From: Lactiplantibacillus songbeiensis
Lineage (GTDB): Bacteria > Bacillota > Bacilli > Lactobacillales > Lactobacillaceae
Length of the DNA stretch: 64,000 nucleotides
Assembly (NCBI RefSeq): GCF_005405125.1
Contig: NZ_BJDL01000011.1
Location: 1-64,000 of the forward strand
Direction of reading: 5' to 3'
A program made the translations under genes and the position numbers. Of the stretch, positions 8,687-18,138 are shown piece after piece; position 1 is the first letter of the stretch; each line of letters starts with the position of its first letter. Below the pieces are notes generated by a model. That model searched no databases and was not told the origin of the DNA. It saw nothing but the letters and a program-made list of their open reading frames with translations.

Positions 8687-9817
8687 TCAAAAAATATACT
8701 TTCTCATAATATCCACAACCCTATTACTTGCAAATCCATCCTCTAAAATATTTAGCTTTTTGTAAAATTGTTTAATTAACTGTTTGTATCTTTGATCATC
8801 AAAATTCTTTATATTTAAACTTAATCCTTGTAAATCTTTATTACTACTGAATGGTAACTCATCCATTTTAAAATATGTCGGTCTATTCAATAAATACTCC
8901 TCTAAATCTGGAACATACAAAAATACAGGCTTACCAGTTAAGGCAAAATCAAACATTGTTGAAGAATAATCAGTAATTAAAATTGAACAAAGCGCATACA
9001 GTTCCATAATATCAGGGTATTTGGAAGCATCAATTACACTATCAGATACAACAACTTTCTCCTTTTCGATATTGGGATGTAACTTTAATACTACTTGCCA
9101 CTTCCCACCAAACCGCACTTCAGCCGCCTTAACTATCTTTTGAAAATCAATGTTATATACTTGAGTATCTCCGTTGTCTCTAAAAGTTGGTGCATATAAA
9201 ATATATTTCTTAGTTGAGTCCAACCCCAATCGATCCAGTGCGCTATTTGCTAACAGTGGGTTTTTTCTCACCAATTGGTCTAATCTTGGTGAGCCAGTCA
9301 CAACAATTTTTTGGGGATTCCAAAAAGCACTCTGATAAACAACCTGTGCAAATTTACAATTAACTAATAAAAAATCAATCATCTTCGAATCATTCTGTGC
9401 TGTATGGAGATATGTTTTACTTAAATATGATTCAATATCTTTTTCTATCTTTTTAAACGCAATCGATCCATGCCAAGTTTGTATATATATCTGGTTTTTA
9501 CGTTTAACTACAAAATCTTGCTTTCTAGTATTGTCTACCCATACTTTTGAAGTTGCTAGTTCATACAGATATCGAAAACTATTATATTTAACAAGTTTAA
9601 TACCATTTGGAACATGTGTATTCTCAGGATTGCGAACAACAAAAATACATTTTACCTTTAACTTATGACTCAATACCTCTTCAGCTATATACTTTGGATT
9701 ATCTCCATATACTCGCGCCGAAAAAGCTGAAAAAAGGATTTTATTTTGAATAGGTAATAATCCCAAAAACCGTATAACTAATGTTAAAAGTGGCTTAATA
9801 CATTGCTTTAAATTCAA
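8687..9817 (-). CDS. CDP-glycerol glycerophosphotransferase-like protein
   Basis: This 376-residue protein belongs to the Glyphos_transf family (TagB/TagF-like). Visible features are IQTWHGS near residues 113-119, VTGSPRLD, ILYAPTFRDNG and the C-terminal ITDYSSTMFDFA followed by a GKPV motif. Family members move glycerol phosphate, or a related polyol phosphate, from the CDP-activated form to a lipid-linked glycan. In this locus it probably decorates the repeat unit. The start is TTG at 9817 (GGAG 8 bp upstream), and the TTGA overlaps the stop of the preceding glycosyltransferase, indicating translational coupling. No CDP-glycerol synthase gene lies in the locus, so the donor must come from elsewhere. 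The donor specificity is inferred, not shown. Confidence 0.85.
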   Translation of the reverse strand: MNLKQCIKPLLTLVIRFLGLLPIQNKILFSAFSARVYGDNPKYIAEEVLSHKLKVKCIFVVRNPENTHVPNGIKLVKYNSFRYLYELATSKVWVDNTRKQDFVVKRKNQIYIQTWHGSIAFKKIEKDIESYLSKTYLHTAQNDSKMIDFLLVNCKFAQVVYQSAFWNPQKIVVTGSPRLDQLVRKNPLLANSALDRLGLDSTKKYILYAPTFRDNGDTQVYNIDFQKIVKAAEVRFGGKWQVVLKLHPNIEKEKVVVSDSVIDASKYPDIMELYALCSILITDYSSTMFDFALTGKPVFLYVPDLEEYLLNRPTYFKMDELPFSSNKDLQGLSLNIKNFDDQRYKQLIKQFYKKLNILEDGFASNRVVDIMRKYIF

Positions 9818-11073
9818 TTTAAATTCTCCACATCTATTTTATTCAACAAAGTCAACAATCTCACTGCATATCCATCTTGATTATATGAACTGCTAATCAA
9901 ATTTAGGCCATTATTTACATACCATTCGTACAATTCATCATCATCAATCAGTCTTAGAATAGAATTTGCAATATGCTCCGGTAATCTCTTGTCACGCTCC
10001 AGTACTATTGCACAATCACCAACATACTCTGGAATCCCACCGGCATCAGTTGTAATCACTGGTGTACCACACGCCATTGACTCTAGCATAGTGAGACCAG
10101 CAGGCTCTTCCCACATGGAGGGTAGTACAGTTAACCTCGCAATTTGATAGTAATATTTCAATTCCAGTTGATCAATATAACCAGTAAAAATCACTGCATT
10201 TTTAAGGCCATTGTTTAACTTTTTTAAAGATGTTTCAAACTCAGTATTTTTACTTTTTTCACCATGTATATAACTACCAACAACGAGTATTTTGAATTTT
10301 TTGCTGTGAGATATTATTTGCATAGCTTTTAATAGTTGATCTACACCTTTTTCAATAGAAATTCTTCCCGAAAATAATATGACTTGATCGTCATCTTTAA
10401 TTCCATACCTAGATTTGATTTCTTCTATTTTTACATCAACTGTATTTATATTAAAAACTGCAGAATCTATACAGTTTCTCAAAATTTTTACTTTGTCTTT
10501 TGGTATCGGTCCAATAGGGTTTTTATTGTCTTCTATCTGCTCTGCAACATAATTACTTACACATAAGTATCCACTTGCGGAATTCAATATCTTTCTAGCA
10601 TAACCATTCACTCTCGGTACATTATGTAGATGATAAAAATATTTTCTCGATTTTGATTTAAACAACCCTTTTAATGCCCACGATAGTATGATATTGTTTT
10701 CAACTAATACCGTTGCGCTAGTGTGCTTTATTTTTTTCCTTGCTTTAACTACATAGAACAGTAACGAAAAAACACTCCTATATGATATCGATTTTTTAGA
10801 AGGGAAAAAAGCTCTTACAATATTGAAAAATAATTTATCTAACCATTTAATCTCTACAGGTACTTTTATCCATTGAAAAACTGTATTTTGATACTTTTGC
10901 GCTTTCATCTTAGCTTTTTTATTGTATAGCGATACAAGTTCAATTTTAAAACATTGTCTATTTTCGTTATCGTCGATAAGGTGCTCAACCAAGGTTGACA
11001 CTGCCCCACCTCGAACCGCTGGAACAGGATATCCACCATTAGAATCTGCTGTTAAGATGATCAAACTATCCAT
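9814..11073 (-). CDS. Glycosyltransferase family 4
   Basis: This protein of about 419 residues has a GT-B fold. An N-terminal region with GGYPVPAVRGGAVSTLVEHL is followed by a C-terminal Glycos_transf_1 domain: LFSGRISIEKGVDQLLKA, then the SMWEEPAGLTMLESMACGTPVI block whose Glu pair binds the nucleotide sugar. It adds a sugar to the lipid-linked repeat unit in the cytoplasm. I place the start at 11073, where GGAGATAG is well spaced, rather than the ATG at 11088 that overlaps the ribosome site. It overlaps the upstream DXD transferase by 8 bp and the downstream gene by 4 bp. Sugar specificity cannot be read from the sequence. Confidence 0.9.
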   Translation of the reverse strand: MDSLIILTADSNGGYPVPAVRGGAVSTLVEHLIDDNENRQCFKIELVSLYNKKAKMKAQKYQNTVFQWIKVPVEIKWLDKLFFNIVRAFFPSKKSISYRSVFSLLFYVVKARKKIKHTSATVLVENNIILSWALKGLFKSKSRKYFYHLHNVPRVNGYARKILNSASGYLCVSNYVAEQIEDNKNPIGPIPKDKVKILRNCIDSAVFNINTVDVKIEEIKSRYGIKDDDQVILFSGRISIEKGVDQLLKAMQIISHSKKFKILVVGSYIHGEKSKNTEFETSLKKLNNGLKNAVIFTGYIDQLELKYYYQIARLTVLPSMWEEPAGLTMLESMACGTPVITTDAGGIPEYVGDCAIVLERDKRLPEHIANSILRLIDDDELYEWYVNNGLNLISSSYNQDGYAVRLLTLLNKIDVENLN

Positions 11074-11965
11074 ATTTACTATCTCCATTCAATATATGGT
11101 ATAAATTCGTACGTTTATCATTAATATCACAACCATCTAGCTTATACGTTAATTTTTGAATACTAGAAACATTAATTATCTGCGTAAACCTTTTATACTT
11201 ATATGGTTGAAATAACTCATGTTGTAATATGTGTGGACCAACATTACTGTAATAGGGAATGCCATCCCAATACTCCTTGTATGCAGGGGTATCAGCTAAA
11301 ACAGTTACAAAATCATGGAATAGATAATAATCCGGGTTTTTATCATTAGCTCTCCAATAGTTTAATAATGAATCCCGTATACCGCCAATAAATGGATGCT
11401 GCGATTTTTTTACAAAGATCAACCAACTAGATATACTTGGAATTGAATCATCCAAGAATGAACTTTTGAACAAAAATAAAGACGTATCACTGATAAATTC
11501 TGGTACTTGATCAAAAATCATAACAGTCGCATCAAGCCACCATCCACCAAATTTGTATAACAATAAAATTCTTAAAATATCAGAAAAATGGGCATCTCCC
11601 ATTGCACCGCTCTTCCATTTTGCTAAGATGTAGTCTGGAATGTCTATATACTTACCCATATTTTTCTTAGTAATCACTACAACATCTTTATTTGGAAAAC
11701 ACCTACGTATCGAATCAATACATTTTTTCACAATCGCTGGTGCTTGATCATAACCCTGAAACCAACAAGTAAACACGTATTCTTCCGATGAATTGACTTT
11801 ATTCTCATGTACTTTTGATAAATCAAGTGTATATCGTTTTAAACTAGTCCGATACTTCCTACGCCACAATTTATTTTTCTCATCTCGATCTAGCATTAAC
11901 GGCGCACAATAGGCATAAATTAATGCTTTCCTTAAAAACTCATGAAATGTATACTTTTTCACCAA
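11066..11965 (-). CDS. DXD-motif glycosyltransferase (capsular polysaccharide synthesis protein, GT32-like)
   Basis: This protein of about 299 residues has the features of the Caps_synth/Gly_transf_sug superfamily. YVFTCWFQGYDQAPAIVKKC opens the domain, SDILRILLLYKFGGWWLDATV contains the acceptor-proximal helix and the metal-binding DXD-like LDAT. A Wzy gene is upstream and a GT4 gene downstream. Both TTG (11965) and GTG (11962) follow a GAGGAGG ribosome site, and GTG has the better spacing. It probably adds one sugar of the repeat unit from a nucleotide sugar in the cytoplasm. Specificity is unknown. Confidence 0.82.
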   Translation of the reverse strand: MVKKYTFHEFLRKALIYAYCAPLMLDRDEKNKLWRRKYRTSLKRYTLDLSKVHENKVNSSEEYVFTCWFQGYDQAPAIVKKCIDSIRRCFPNKDVVVITKKNMGKYIDIPDYILAKWKSGAMGDAHFSDILRILLLYKFGGWWLDATVMIFDQVPEFISDTSLFLFKSSFLDDSIPSISSWLIFVKKSQHPFIGGIRDSLLNYWRANDKNPDYYLFHDFVTVLADTPAYKEYWDGIPYYSNVGPHILQHELFQPYKYKRFTQIINVSSIQKLTYKLDGCDINDKRTNLYHILNGDSKYG

Positions 11966-12017
11966 TAGACCTCCTCAAGCTATATGATGTTATTTATTCA
12001 AATATTAGAATCGACAA

Positions 12018-13208
12018 TTAAAAATTCAGTTGTTGATATGTGTGACCACCAAAATAGTAAATCAAGCTTACAATTGCCATGATCCAATTTGCAAACACAA
12101 ATAGATTTACTCGTTTTATGGATAAAACATGTAGTTTATTGGACTTTGAGATTACTAATAATACTATTGGTACCACAAACAACATAAACAAAACACTTCG
12201 ATTAAAAATATTAAATGACCAAAGCGAGCCAAGCGAAAATGCAATTAATAGCTTTCCGAATACTAAAAGTTTTTCCACTGGCAAACTTTCCTTTATTCTC
12301 GGCTTCTTTTGAATTATTCCATTTGCCCAATAAATTAGCAAAGCAAAATATAAGATCCTAATCAAGTCTATAATTACCATCTCTTTATTTGCTATAATTG
12401 CACTCATTCCTACATCTTGACTTGTAGAATATAGATTTACCTTTTCTAAGACACCACTAATAATCGAGCCCACACCACTAAACTTCGTTAATAAAAAAAT
12501 AACTGGGTTTACCAGCATGGAACTAAACAACATGACTGGTATGAAAAAATTAGCAATCTTTTTTGGAATCACAGTTACCAAAATTTTTATACATAAGTAA
12601 ATAAACATTCCATTGTGTAATAAGCAAATCAAAAAATATGCTGGGAACATCCACATTTCAAGCTTCCCCTTGTATACCTCAACACACCAGACAAGTATAA
12701 ACAGTGCAATGGCTAGTGGCATTCGAATATTCGCTATCACTCGAGAATAATCATTGATAATCACAAAAAAGACAAATATTGAAGTTGAAACAAAGTTGCT
12801 TATCTGCATTCTCTTTCCAACTAAAGAAATACCTACAGCTATCGCCCCATTAGTCAATAACACATTGGCTAACACTAACAAATGATTATTACTTGTTACC
12901 GTTGCAAAAACGTACATATATAATTTTGCAACGATTATAGGATTATAATTAGTCGTAAATAATGTTGAATCATAATAGCCTGGCTGTATGGACCAACCGT
13001 ATTTTCTAAACACATCAAGTTCATTAAAAATTCTGAACAAGTCCGTATAACCTTGATTTAGCAAATGTGAAGTGATTGGATCATATGCCATTCCAAGTAT
13101 GCCTAAGCACAAAACTAAAATAAAAATAAATACTCTTCTGAAATTTGCAGCTGTTGTGAATGAAAAAAAAAGGCCACCAAACAGTATTGCTGCTAATACT
13201 ACATCCAT
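12018..13208 (-). CDS. wzy: EpsG-family polysaccharide polymerase Wzy
   Basis: This 396-residue integral membrane protein has about ten hydrophobic segments and no soluble domain. It resembles the EpsG/Wzy group, which polymerises lipid-linked repeat units on the outer face of the membrane. A loop near residues 50-100 (TDLFRIFNELDVFRKYGW) has the YxD-E-rich pattern often seen in EpsG proteins. A GGAGGAAGAG ribosome site precedes the ATG. It is the only polymerase candidate in the locus, and its position among the glycosyltransferases supports the call. Wzy proteins diverge quickly, so assignment rests on topology and context. Confidence 0.82.
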   Translation of the reverse strand: MDVVLAAILFGGLFFSFTTAANFRRVFIFILVLCLGILGMAYDPITSHLLNQGYTDLFRIFNELDVFRKYGWSIQPGYYDSTLFTTNYNPIIVAKLYMYVFATVTSNNHLLVLANVLLTNGAIAVGISLVGKRMQISNFVSTSIFVFFVIINDYSRVIANIRMPLAIALFILVWCVEVYKGKLEMWMFPAYFLICLLHNGMFIYLCIKILVTVIPKKIANFFIPVMLFSSMLVNPVIFLLTKFSGVGSIISGVLEKVNLYSTSQDVGMSAIIANKEMVIIDLIRILYFALLIYWANGIIQKKPRIKESLPVEKLLVFGKLLIAFSLGSLWSFNIFNRSVLFMLFVVPIVLLVISKSNKLHVLSIKRVNLFVFANWIMAIVSLIYYFGGHTYQQLNF

Positions 13209-13223
13209 GACAACCTCTTCCTC

Positions 13224-14315
13224 CTAATTACCATACATTTTTTCTATCTGTTTTATAGTGGATTTTATTGAATATCCATTTACTTGAAATGCAGCTATTA
13301 TATCTTCACGTTTTTCCCTAACTTTACTATGCGTAAAAGTTCTCCATAAAATTTTCGCCCACACCAAGTTACTTGCGCTTAATGAATGAAAAATCATATT
13401 GCCAGTAATATTACTCATTTTATCTACTGTATCTGAAGCAAGAACGGGTAGTCCAACCGCCTGTGCCTCTAGGGCAACAAATGGGAGTCCTTCATATAGT
13501 GAGGGCATTAATAATACATCAAAGAGCTGTAGCAATTCAGATATATCGTTACGATTATGTAGAAGAATAACCCTATCTTCTATATTTAAGTTTCGAATCT
13601 GACTAATAACTTTTTCTTTTAAAGTTCCCTCTCCAATCAAAATTAATATCGAATCTGGACATATCTTCAAGTATTCCATAAAAATTTGTATTAAACGCTC
13701 ATGATTTTTTTGCTTCTCAAACCTTGCTATGCTCCCAATCACACATACATCAGAGTTTATGTGAAAGCGTTTCCGATATTTAAGCCTTACACAATTTGAA
13801 AAGAAGTACTTATCAATATCAATTCCATTTTTAACTATTCTTATTGGTTTGGACTTTTCATTACCAAACATCCACCTACTTGCTTCTTTTGAGCAACTCC
13901 ATAACTCCGTGGCAAACCGATTCTGAATTGGAGCAAGAAATCTATGTGTAATGCTAAACTTCCCATTACCATTGTGACTGTGTATTATTAGCTTCGTTTG
14001 TCTCTTAAAAATCACCGGCCAACAATATACAAAAAGTTTCGCAGTACACTCATTAACATGCACCACATCATAATCATTATCTCTGTAAAGGCAAATTATA
14101 TCCTTTAAATATCGAAATGGACTTTTATTTATTGCATTCACATGATACACATGTGACGCCTCTCGTAAAATTGAATTATACTTAATATTAGCATCCTGAA
14201 AAAGTAATACATCTACTTGAAATCTTTTGTGATCAATATTATGAACAATATTCGTTATAAAAGTCTCTACCCCACCAACACCAGCTGTCATACCAATCAG
14301 CAATACTCTCTTCAT
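13224..14315 (-). CDS. Glycosyltransferase family 4
   Basis: This 363-residue GT-B transferase has N-terminal AGVGGVETFITNIV, typical of family 4 members, and the C-terminal donor domain with IGSIARFEKQKNHERLI, IGEG and the PSLYEGLPFVALEAQAVGLPV signature. The EGLPFVALE block resembles Lactococcus/Streptococcus capsule transferases of the EpsF/Cps type. Its ATG overlaps the stop of the upstream GT2 gene (ATGA), with GGAGACGAAG as ribosome site, so the two are translationally coupled. It adds a sugar to the growing repeat unit; the linkage is unknown. Confidence 0.9.
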   Translation of the reverse strand: MKRVLLIGMTAGVGGVETFITNIVHNIDHKRFQVDVLLFQDANIKYNSILREASHVYHVNAINKSPFRYLKDIICLYRDNDYDVVHVNECTAKLFVYCWPVIFKRQTKLIIHSHNGNGKFSITHRFLAPIQNRFATELWSCSKEASRWMFGNEKSKPIRIVKNGIDIDKYFFSNCVRLKYRKRFHINSDVCVIGSIARFEKQKNHERLIQIFMEYLKICPDSILILIGEGTLKEKVISQIRNLNIEDRVILLHNRNDISELLQLFDVLLMPSLYEGLPFVALEAQAVGLPVLASDTVDKMSNITGNMIFHSLSASNLVWAKILWRTFTHSKVREKREDIIAAFQVNGYSIKSTIKQIEKMYGN

Positions 14316-15403
14316 CTTCGTCTCCTATCACAAATTTGGCCAATTATCAAAAAGACTATTGCCAACCGTAACTTACCGGTTAATGCAATGAGAAATTGTT
14401 TTCTGTTTTTTAGCATTAATGAAGCTTGCTCAAATGCTCTCCTGTAAATATCCTGTTTAAGCAGCTTCCTTATTTGCTTATACTTATTGCATTTATTAGC
14501 TTCTGGATTAGCGACGATTCCAGAAATAACAGATCTCCAAAAACATTCGATAACTTTGAAATCCACAAATTGATGAAAACTATCGTCAAAATCATTTTTA
14601 AAGGACGTAAGTCTCTTTGACAATTCTAGATTGTCTTTTACAGCTCTAGGATTGAAATTTTGATGAGTAACTGATTTATCATTATTATAATAACGATAAA
14701 AAATTTCATCAGATATTATCATTTCGTTTACCTGATTAAATAGCATGTACACTAAAACCAAGTCTTCACACATGCCCAACTTTTCATCAAATTTCAAATT
14801 ATCAAAAAGCTTCTTTTTAAAAAACTTCGAACATACTGATCCTATCCTTAATCCATTCATATTTGCTTTCCCATTAATTAATATTGGGGCCGGAAGTTCT
14901 TGAAACATGTTGGGATTTCTTTCAAGAGTCCATCTTTTCAATAGGCAAAGATTTTCATTAGAATATATATCAAAACTTTTCGTCGTACCAAAATCAGCAG
15001 TTTCAACTCTTACTGTGCTACCTAATATTTCTTCAATGCCACCCATAATGATGTCAAAGCGGCCATATTCGGATAATCTCATAGCCGTAATAAACGCGCT
15101 AGGTAAATAAGTATCATCAGCGTCTAAAAAACAAAGATAATCTCCCGTCGCTAAACCAATTCCTCTATTTCTAGAGGCAGACACTCCTTGATTATTCTGT
15201 GTAAACACATTAATAAATTCGTATTTTGTAGCAAATCTTTTACATATTTTAAGGGTATTATCCAATGAACCATCATCAACAATAATCACTTCTACATTTC
15301 GATAATTCTGCTTGACTATGCTCATAATACACGCATCTAATGTATCCTCATCGTTATATGCCGTTATTATTACAGAAATCTTTACTCTCTCTTTTAATCC
15401 CAC
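14312..15403 (-). CDS. Glycosyltransferase family 2
   Basis: This inverting GT-A transferase of about 363 residues has the family-2 start ISVIITAYNDEDTLDACI, the nucleotide-binding VIIVDDGSLDNT and the metal site LCFLDADDTYLP (DAD). The C-terminal half is longer and alpha-helical, as in EpsJ/CpsJ-type proteins. I place the start at GTG 15403, which has AAGGAG ten bases upstream; the ATG at 15442 has no ribosome site. It is coupled to the next gene by a 4-bp overlap. It probably acts on the lipid-linked repeat unit; sugar specificity is unknown. Confidence 0.9.
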   Translation of the reverse strand: MGLKERVKISVIITAYNDEDTLDACIMSIVKQNYRNVEVIIVDDGSLDNTLKICKRFATKYEFINVFTQNNQGVSASRNRGIGLATGDYLCFLDADDTYLPSAFITAMRLSEYGRFDIIMGGIEEILGSTVRVETADFGTTKSFDIYSNENLCLLKRWTLERNPNMFQELPAPILINGKANMNGLRIGSVCSKFFKKKLFDNLKFDEKLGMCEDLVLVYMLFNQVNEMIISDEIFYRYYNNDKSVTHQNFNPRAVKDNLELSKRLTSFKNDFDDSFHQFVDFKVIECFWRSVISGIVANPEANKCNKYKQIRKLLKQDIYRRAFEQASLMLKNRKQFLIALTGKLRLAIVFLIIGQICDRRRR

Positions 15404-15505
15404 TTTCCCAAATCTCCTTGATTTTACACATAACAAAAACATCTTGATTCTTCATCATACTCAACGATAACTATACATTTCTTCACAAAATAGATAATTG
15501 CCAAT

Positions 15506-16639
15506 TCATTGTTCATACTTTTCACTACTAATTATAGTATAATCTCGTTTTCCAACCGGATTAAGCTTGTATATCTGCATCAATCGTGAATGCAGCTCTG
15601 AGAAGTTGTATTTGCTGGAAAATATATCTTTACCATGATGCCCCATTAATTTAATTTTAGGGTTACCCATACCAGCAAACTTTGCAATTGCTTCATTTAA
15701 TTTTTGAGGAGAGCCAGCTTTGAAAATTAAACCACTATAATTATTAACAATAATTTCAGATAAGCCACCTGCATCTGAAGCAATCACCATTTTTTCATTT
15801 TTCATTGCTTCTACCGCTACTAGACCAAATCCTTCCCATTTTGAAGGAACAATTACTGCGTCGCAAATAGATATATACGAGTCAATATACTTATTATCTA
15901 TCCAACCTAAAAAGGTAACATTAGTAACATTTGATGCTATTTTGCTACTTTCTAAAACATTTGAACCTATCACTACTAATTCCACGCCATAATTTTCAAA
16001 ATCTACATTTTTCAACAGAAACTTGAGTCCTTTTTGCTCATCAAACCTACCCACAAATAATAGCTTCTTTGTAGGTAGATTACTAAAGGGGCTAGGTATT
16101 GGAAATAGTTCACGTTTATTTGGAATAGTATTGTAAACTAATTCCATTTTATCCTCGGGTAAGTCATGTGCTACTGCTGCTTGCTGCTCACTTCTCGAAA
16201 TATTAATTATAGTATCTGTCTTTAACGCGGCCAGTCTTTCAATTACTTCATACACTTTTTTCTGTAATCTTGATTTGTTTTTCTGAAGAAAGCTCCATCC
16301 ATGTGCACAGTAAACTACTTTATAATGACTAAGCTTCACTAAGTATGTCAGTCTAATTATACCTGCAAAGCTACTATGAAAATGTACTACATCAGGGTCT
16401 AATGAATCGATTATCTTCCTAACTTTAAGCAGCCGAATTATACCGCTAATGGAACGACTATAATCAAATGTTATATGTCGAAATTTGTTTGAATTAAAAT
16501 CTAATTTTTCAGAATTCTTCTTTGAATTTATTAACACTATCTCATCGACTGAGCTGTCTTCTATTTGACTTGCAACAATGTTACGTAAATACGTAGCCAC
16601 TCCTCCTGAAGCATACTCTGCAACATGAACTATTCTCAT
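15506..16639 (-). CDS. Glycosyltransferase family 4
   Basis: This GT-B transferase of about 377 residues begins MRIVHVAEYASGGVATYL, typical of EpsD/RfbF-like family 4 enzymes. It carries CAHGWSF in the acceptor domain and LFVGRFDEQKGL and SKWEGFGLVAVEAM in the donor domain. As the first transferase after the priming enzyme in gene order, it is a candidate for adding the second sugar. I place the start at 16639 with GAAAGGAT upstream, rather than at 16660. Ten bp separate it from the priming transferase gene, so they form one operon. Confidence 0.9.
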   Translation of the reverse strand: MRIVHVAEYASGGVATYLRNIVASQIEDSSVDEIVLINSKKNSEKLDFNSNKFRHITFDYSRSISGIIRLLKVRKIIDSLDPDVVHFHSSFAGIIRLTYLVKLSHYKVVYCAHGWSFLQKNKSRLQKKVYEVIERLAALKTDTIINISRSEQQAAVAHDLPEDKMELVYNTIPNKRELFPIPSPFSNLPTKKLLFVGRFDEQKGLKFLLKNVDFENYGVELVVIGSNVLESSKIASNVTNVTFLGWIDNKYIDSYISICDAVIVPSKWEGFGLVAVEAMKNEKMVIASDAGGLSEIIVNNYSGLIFKAGSPQKLNEAIAKFAGMGNPKIKLMGHHGKDIFSSKYNFSELHSRLMQIYKLNPVGKRDYTIISSEKYEQ

Positions 16640-16649
16640 ATTTATCCTT

Positions 16650-17318
16650 TCAATAAGCACTATTCGGTCTCATAAATACAATACAAGTACGTAAAATTAT
16701 ATATATATCCAATTTCCAACTACTCCGTACTATATATTCCAAATCTAAATGTACCATTCCGCGAAAACCTACATCATTTCTCATAGTAACCTGCCACAGT
16801 CCCGTACAACCTGGCTTCACAGCTAGCCGTTGCTTGTCATATTGCGTATAATATTTAACTTCTCTTGGCAACGGTGGTCTTGGACCAACTAAACTCATAT
16901 TTCCAATAAAAACATTCAATAACTGCGGTAATTCATCAATACTATATTTTCTAATGAACTTTCCAATCTTTGTGACACGCGGGTCTTTCTTGATCTTAAA
17001 CATTGCTCCATCGACTTCATTCTCTTTCAGTAAGGTCGGCAATAATTCATCTGCATCTGACACCATTGATCGAAATTTAAACATTCTAAAGGGTTTCTCA
17101 TTTTCACCAATTCGTGTTTGTGAATAAAAAACTGAACCTTTTGGATCCTCCACCTTTATTGCAAAAGAAATAATTAAGAACAAAGGAGCTAGTAACACCA
17201 ATCCAACACTACTAAAAAAGAGATCAAAACAACGTTTGCATGAATGATAAATAACTCGTTGTTGCTGTAAATGCTCATCTATAATTATCTTTTTTGTGTC
17301 ATAACTAATGTATTCCAT
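16650..17318 (-). CDS. Undecaprenyl-phosphate sugar phosphotransferase (priming glycosyltransferase)
   Basis: This bacterial sugar transferase of about 222 residues moves a sugar-1-phosphate from a UDP-sugar to undecaprenyl phosphate and so starts each repeat unit. One N-terminal hydrophobic segment (DLFFSSVGLVLLAPLFLIISFAI) is followed by the catalytic domain: FYSQTRIGENEKPFRMFKFRSM, RKYSIDELPQLLNV and GNMSLVGPRPPLP. It is the short form without the N-terminal five-helix region of WbaP. I start it at 17318, where AAAGGA lies upstream; a longer frame to 17435 overlaps wzb and has no ribosome site. From here downstream the locus becomes markedly AT-rich. Galactose or glucose specificity cannot be decided. 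Confidence 0.92.
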   Translation of the reverse strand: MEYISYDTKKIIIDEHLQQQRVIYHSCKRCFDLFFSSVGLVLLAPLFLIISFAIKVEDPKGSVFYSQTRIGENEKPFRMFKFRSMVSDADELLPTLLKENEVDGAMFKIKKDPRVTKIGKFIRKYSIDELPQLLNVFIGNMSLVGPRPPLPREVKYYTQYDKQRLAVKPGCTGLWQVTMRNDVGFRGMVHLDLEYIVRSSWKLDIYIILRTCIVFMRPNSAY

Positions 17319-17367
17319 TAACCCAACATCCTTTACCTGGTAACTAAACCTGAATATGCCAACTAAC

Positions 17368-18138
17368 TTAAAATAGACTAAACTTTCGTTTCTTTCGTGG
17401 CATTTCGATAGTCTCCACACTAACGTCGCCACCATTCAACAAATCCCGTGCATTGTTCGCAAATTGCTCGGAAAGTATTGGATCAATTTTTGTTAATTCA
17501 TGATAAGCAGCCGTCATTGCAAATTGACGTTTCGGAAGATGATGTGCATCCGAAGCGACCACTTGTACGAGACCGCATTTAACCAACTCTTTTGCCGTTC
17601 GTTGAACTTGCCGACCAAAAGTACCGACTAAGCTTGTCGCCGTTACTTGCGCTAATGCACCCTGCTTTACAAGCTCATATAGACGCTGAGGCTCAGCGAT
17701 AATCTGAGCATTTCGCTCCGGGTGAGCAATCACTGGCGTAATCCCTTCACATGATAGTTGAAAGATAACTTCATCAACATAACTAGGTACCATTTCATGT
17801 GGTAGTTCTAGTAATAAATAACGACGTCCAGTATCAATTCCTAATAAATCGTCCAAATGATCCATTAAATGACCATTCAAATGGACTTCCTGGCCAGGAA
17901 AAATTTTTAAATCAATCTGTGCACGATCAAGTTCGGCTTGAAACGCTGAAACAGCTTGTCGAACTGTTTCAGCCGAATTAACATAATGCCGGTCAAGATG
18001 ATGCGGCGTCGCCAAAATATAGCCAATTCCATCCAAAACCGCTTGGCGTGCTAAATCCAATGACACCGCTAGTGATGCCGAACCATCATCTAATGCCGGT
18101 AAGATGTGACAATGCAGATCCACATAATTAGCTTTCAT
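17368..18138 (-). CDS. wzb: Manganese-dependent tyrosine-protein phosphatase Wzb/CpsB
   Basis: This PHP-type phosphatase of about 256 residues has the metal-binding motifs VDLHCHILPALDDG at the N-terminus, ATPHH, IAHPERN and ASDAHHLPKR. It dephosphorylates the tyrosine cluster of the Wze kinase, closing the phospho-cycle that controls polymer length and export. The start at 18138 overlaps the last 11 bp of wze, showing translational coupling; a longer frame to 18201 is not supported. Base composition matches the core genome rather than the AT-rich sugar genes downstream. There is no wzb after the second wzd-wze pair at 20734-22224. Confidence 0.93.
   Translation of the reverse strand: MKANYVDLHCHILPALDDGSASLAVSLDLARQAVLDGIGYILATPHHLDRHYVNSAETVRQAVSAFQAELDRAQIDLKIFPGQEVHLNGHLMDHLDDLLGIDTGRRYLLLELPHEMVPSYVDEVIFQLSCEGITPVIAHPERNAQIIAEPQRLYELVKQGALAQVTATSLVGTFGRQVQRTAKELVKCGLVQVVASDAHHLPKRQFAMTAAYHELTKIDPILSEQFANNARDLLNGGDVSVETIEMPRKKRKFSLF

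Noticed and set aside
17319-17435. N-terminal extension of the priming transferase
   Set aside because: It overlaps wzb, has no ribosome site and adds sequence not found in the family.
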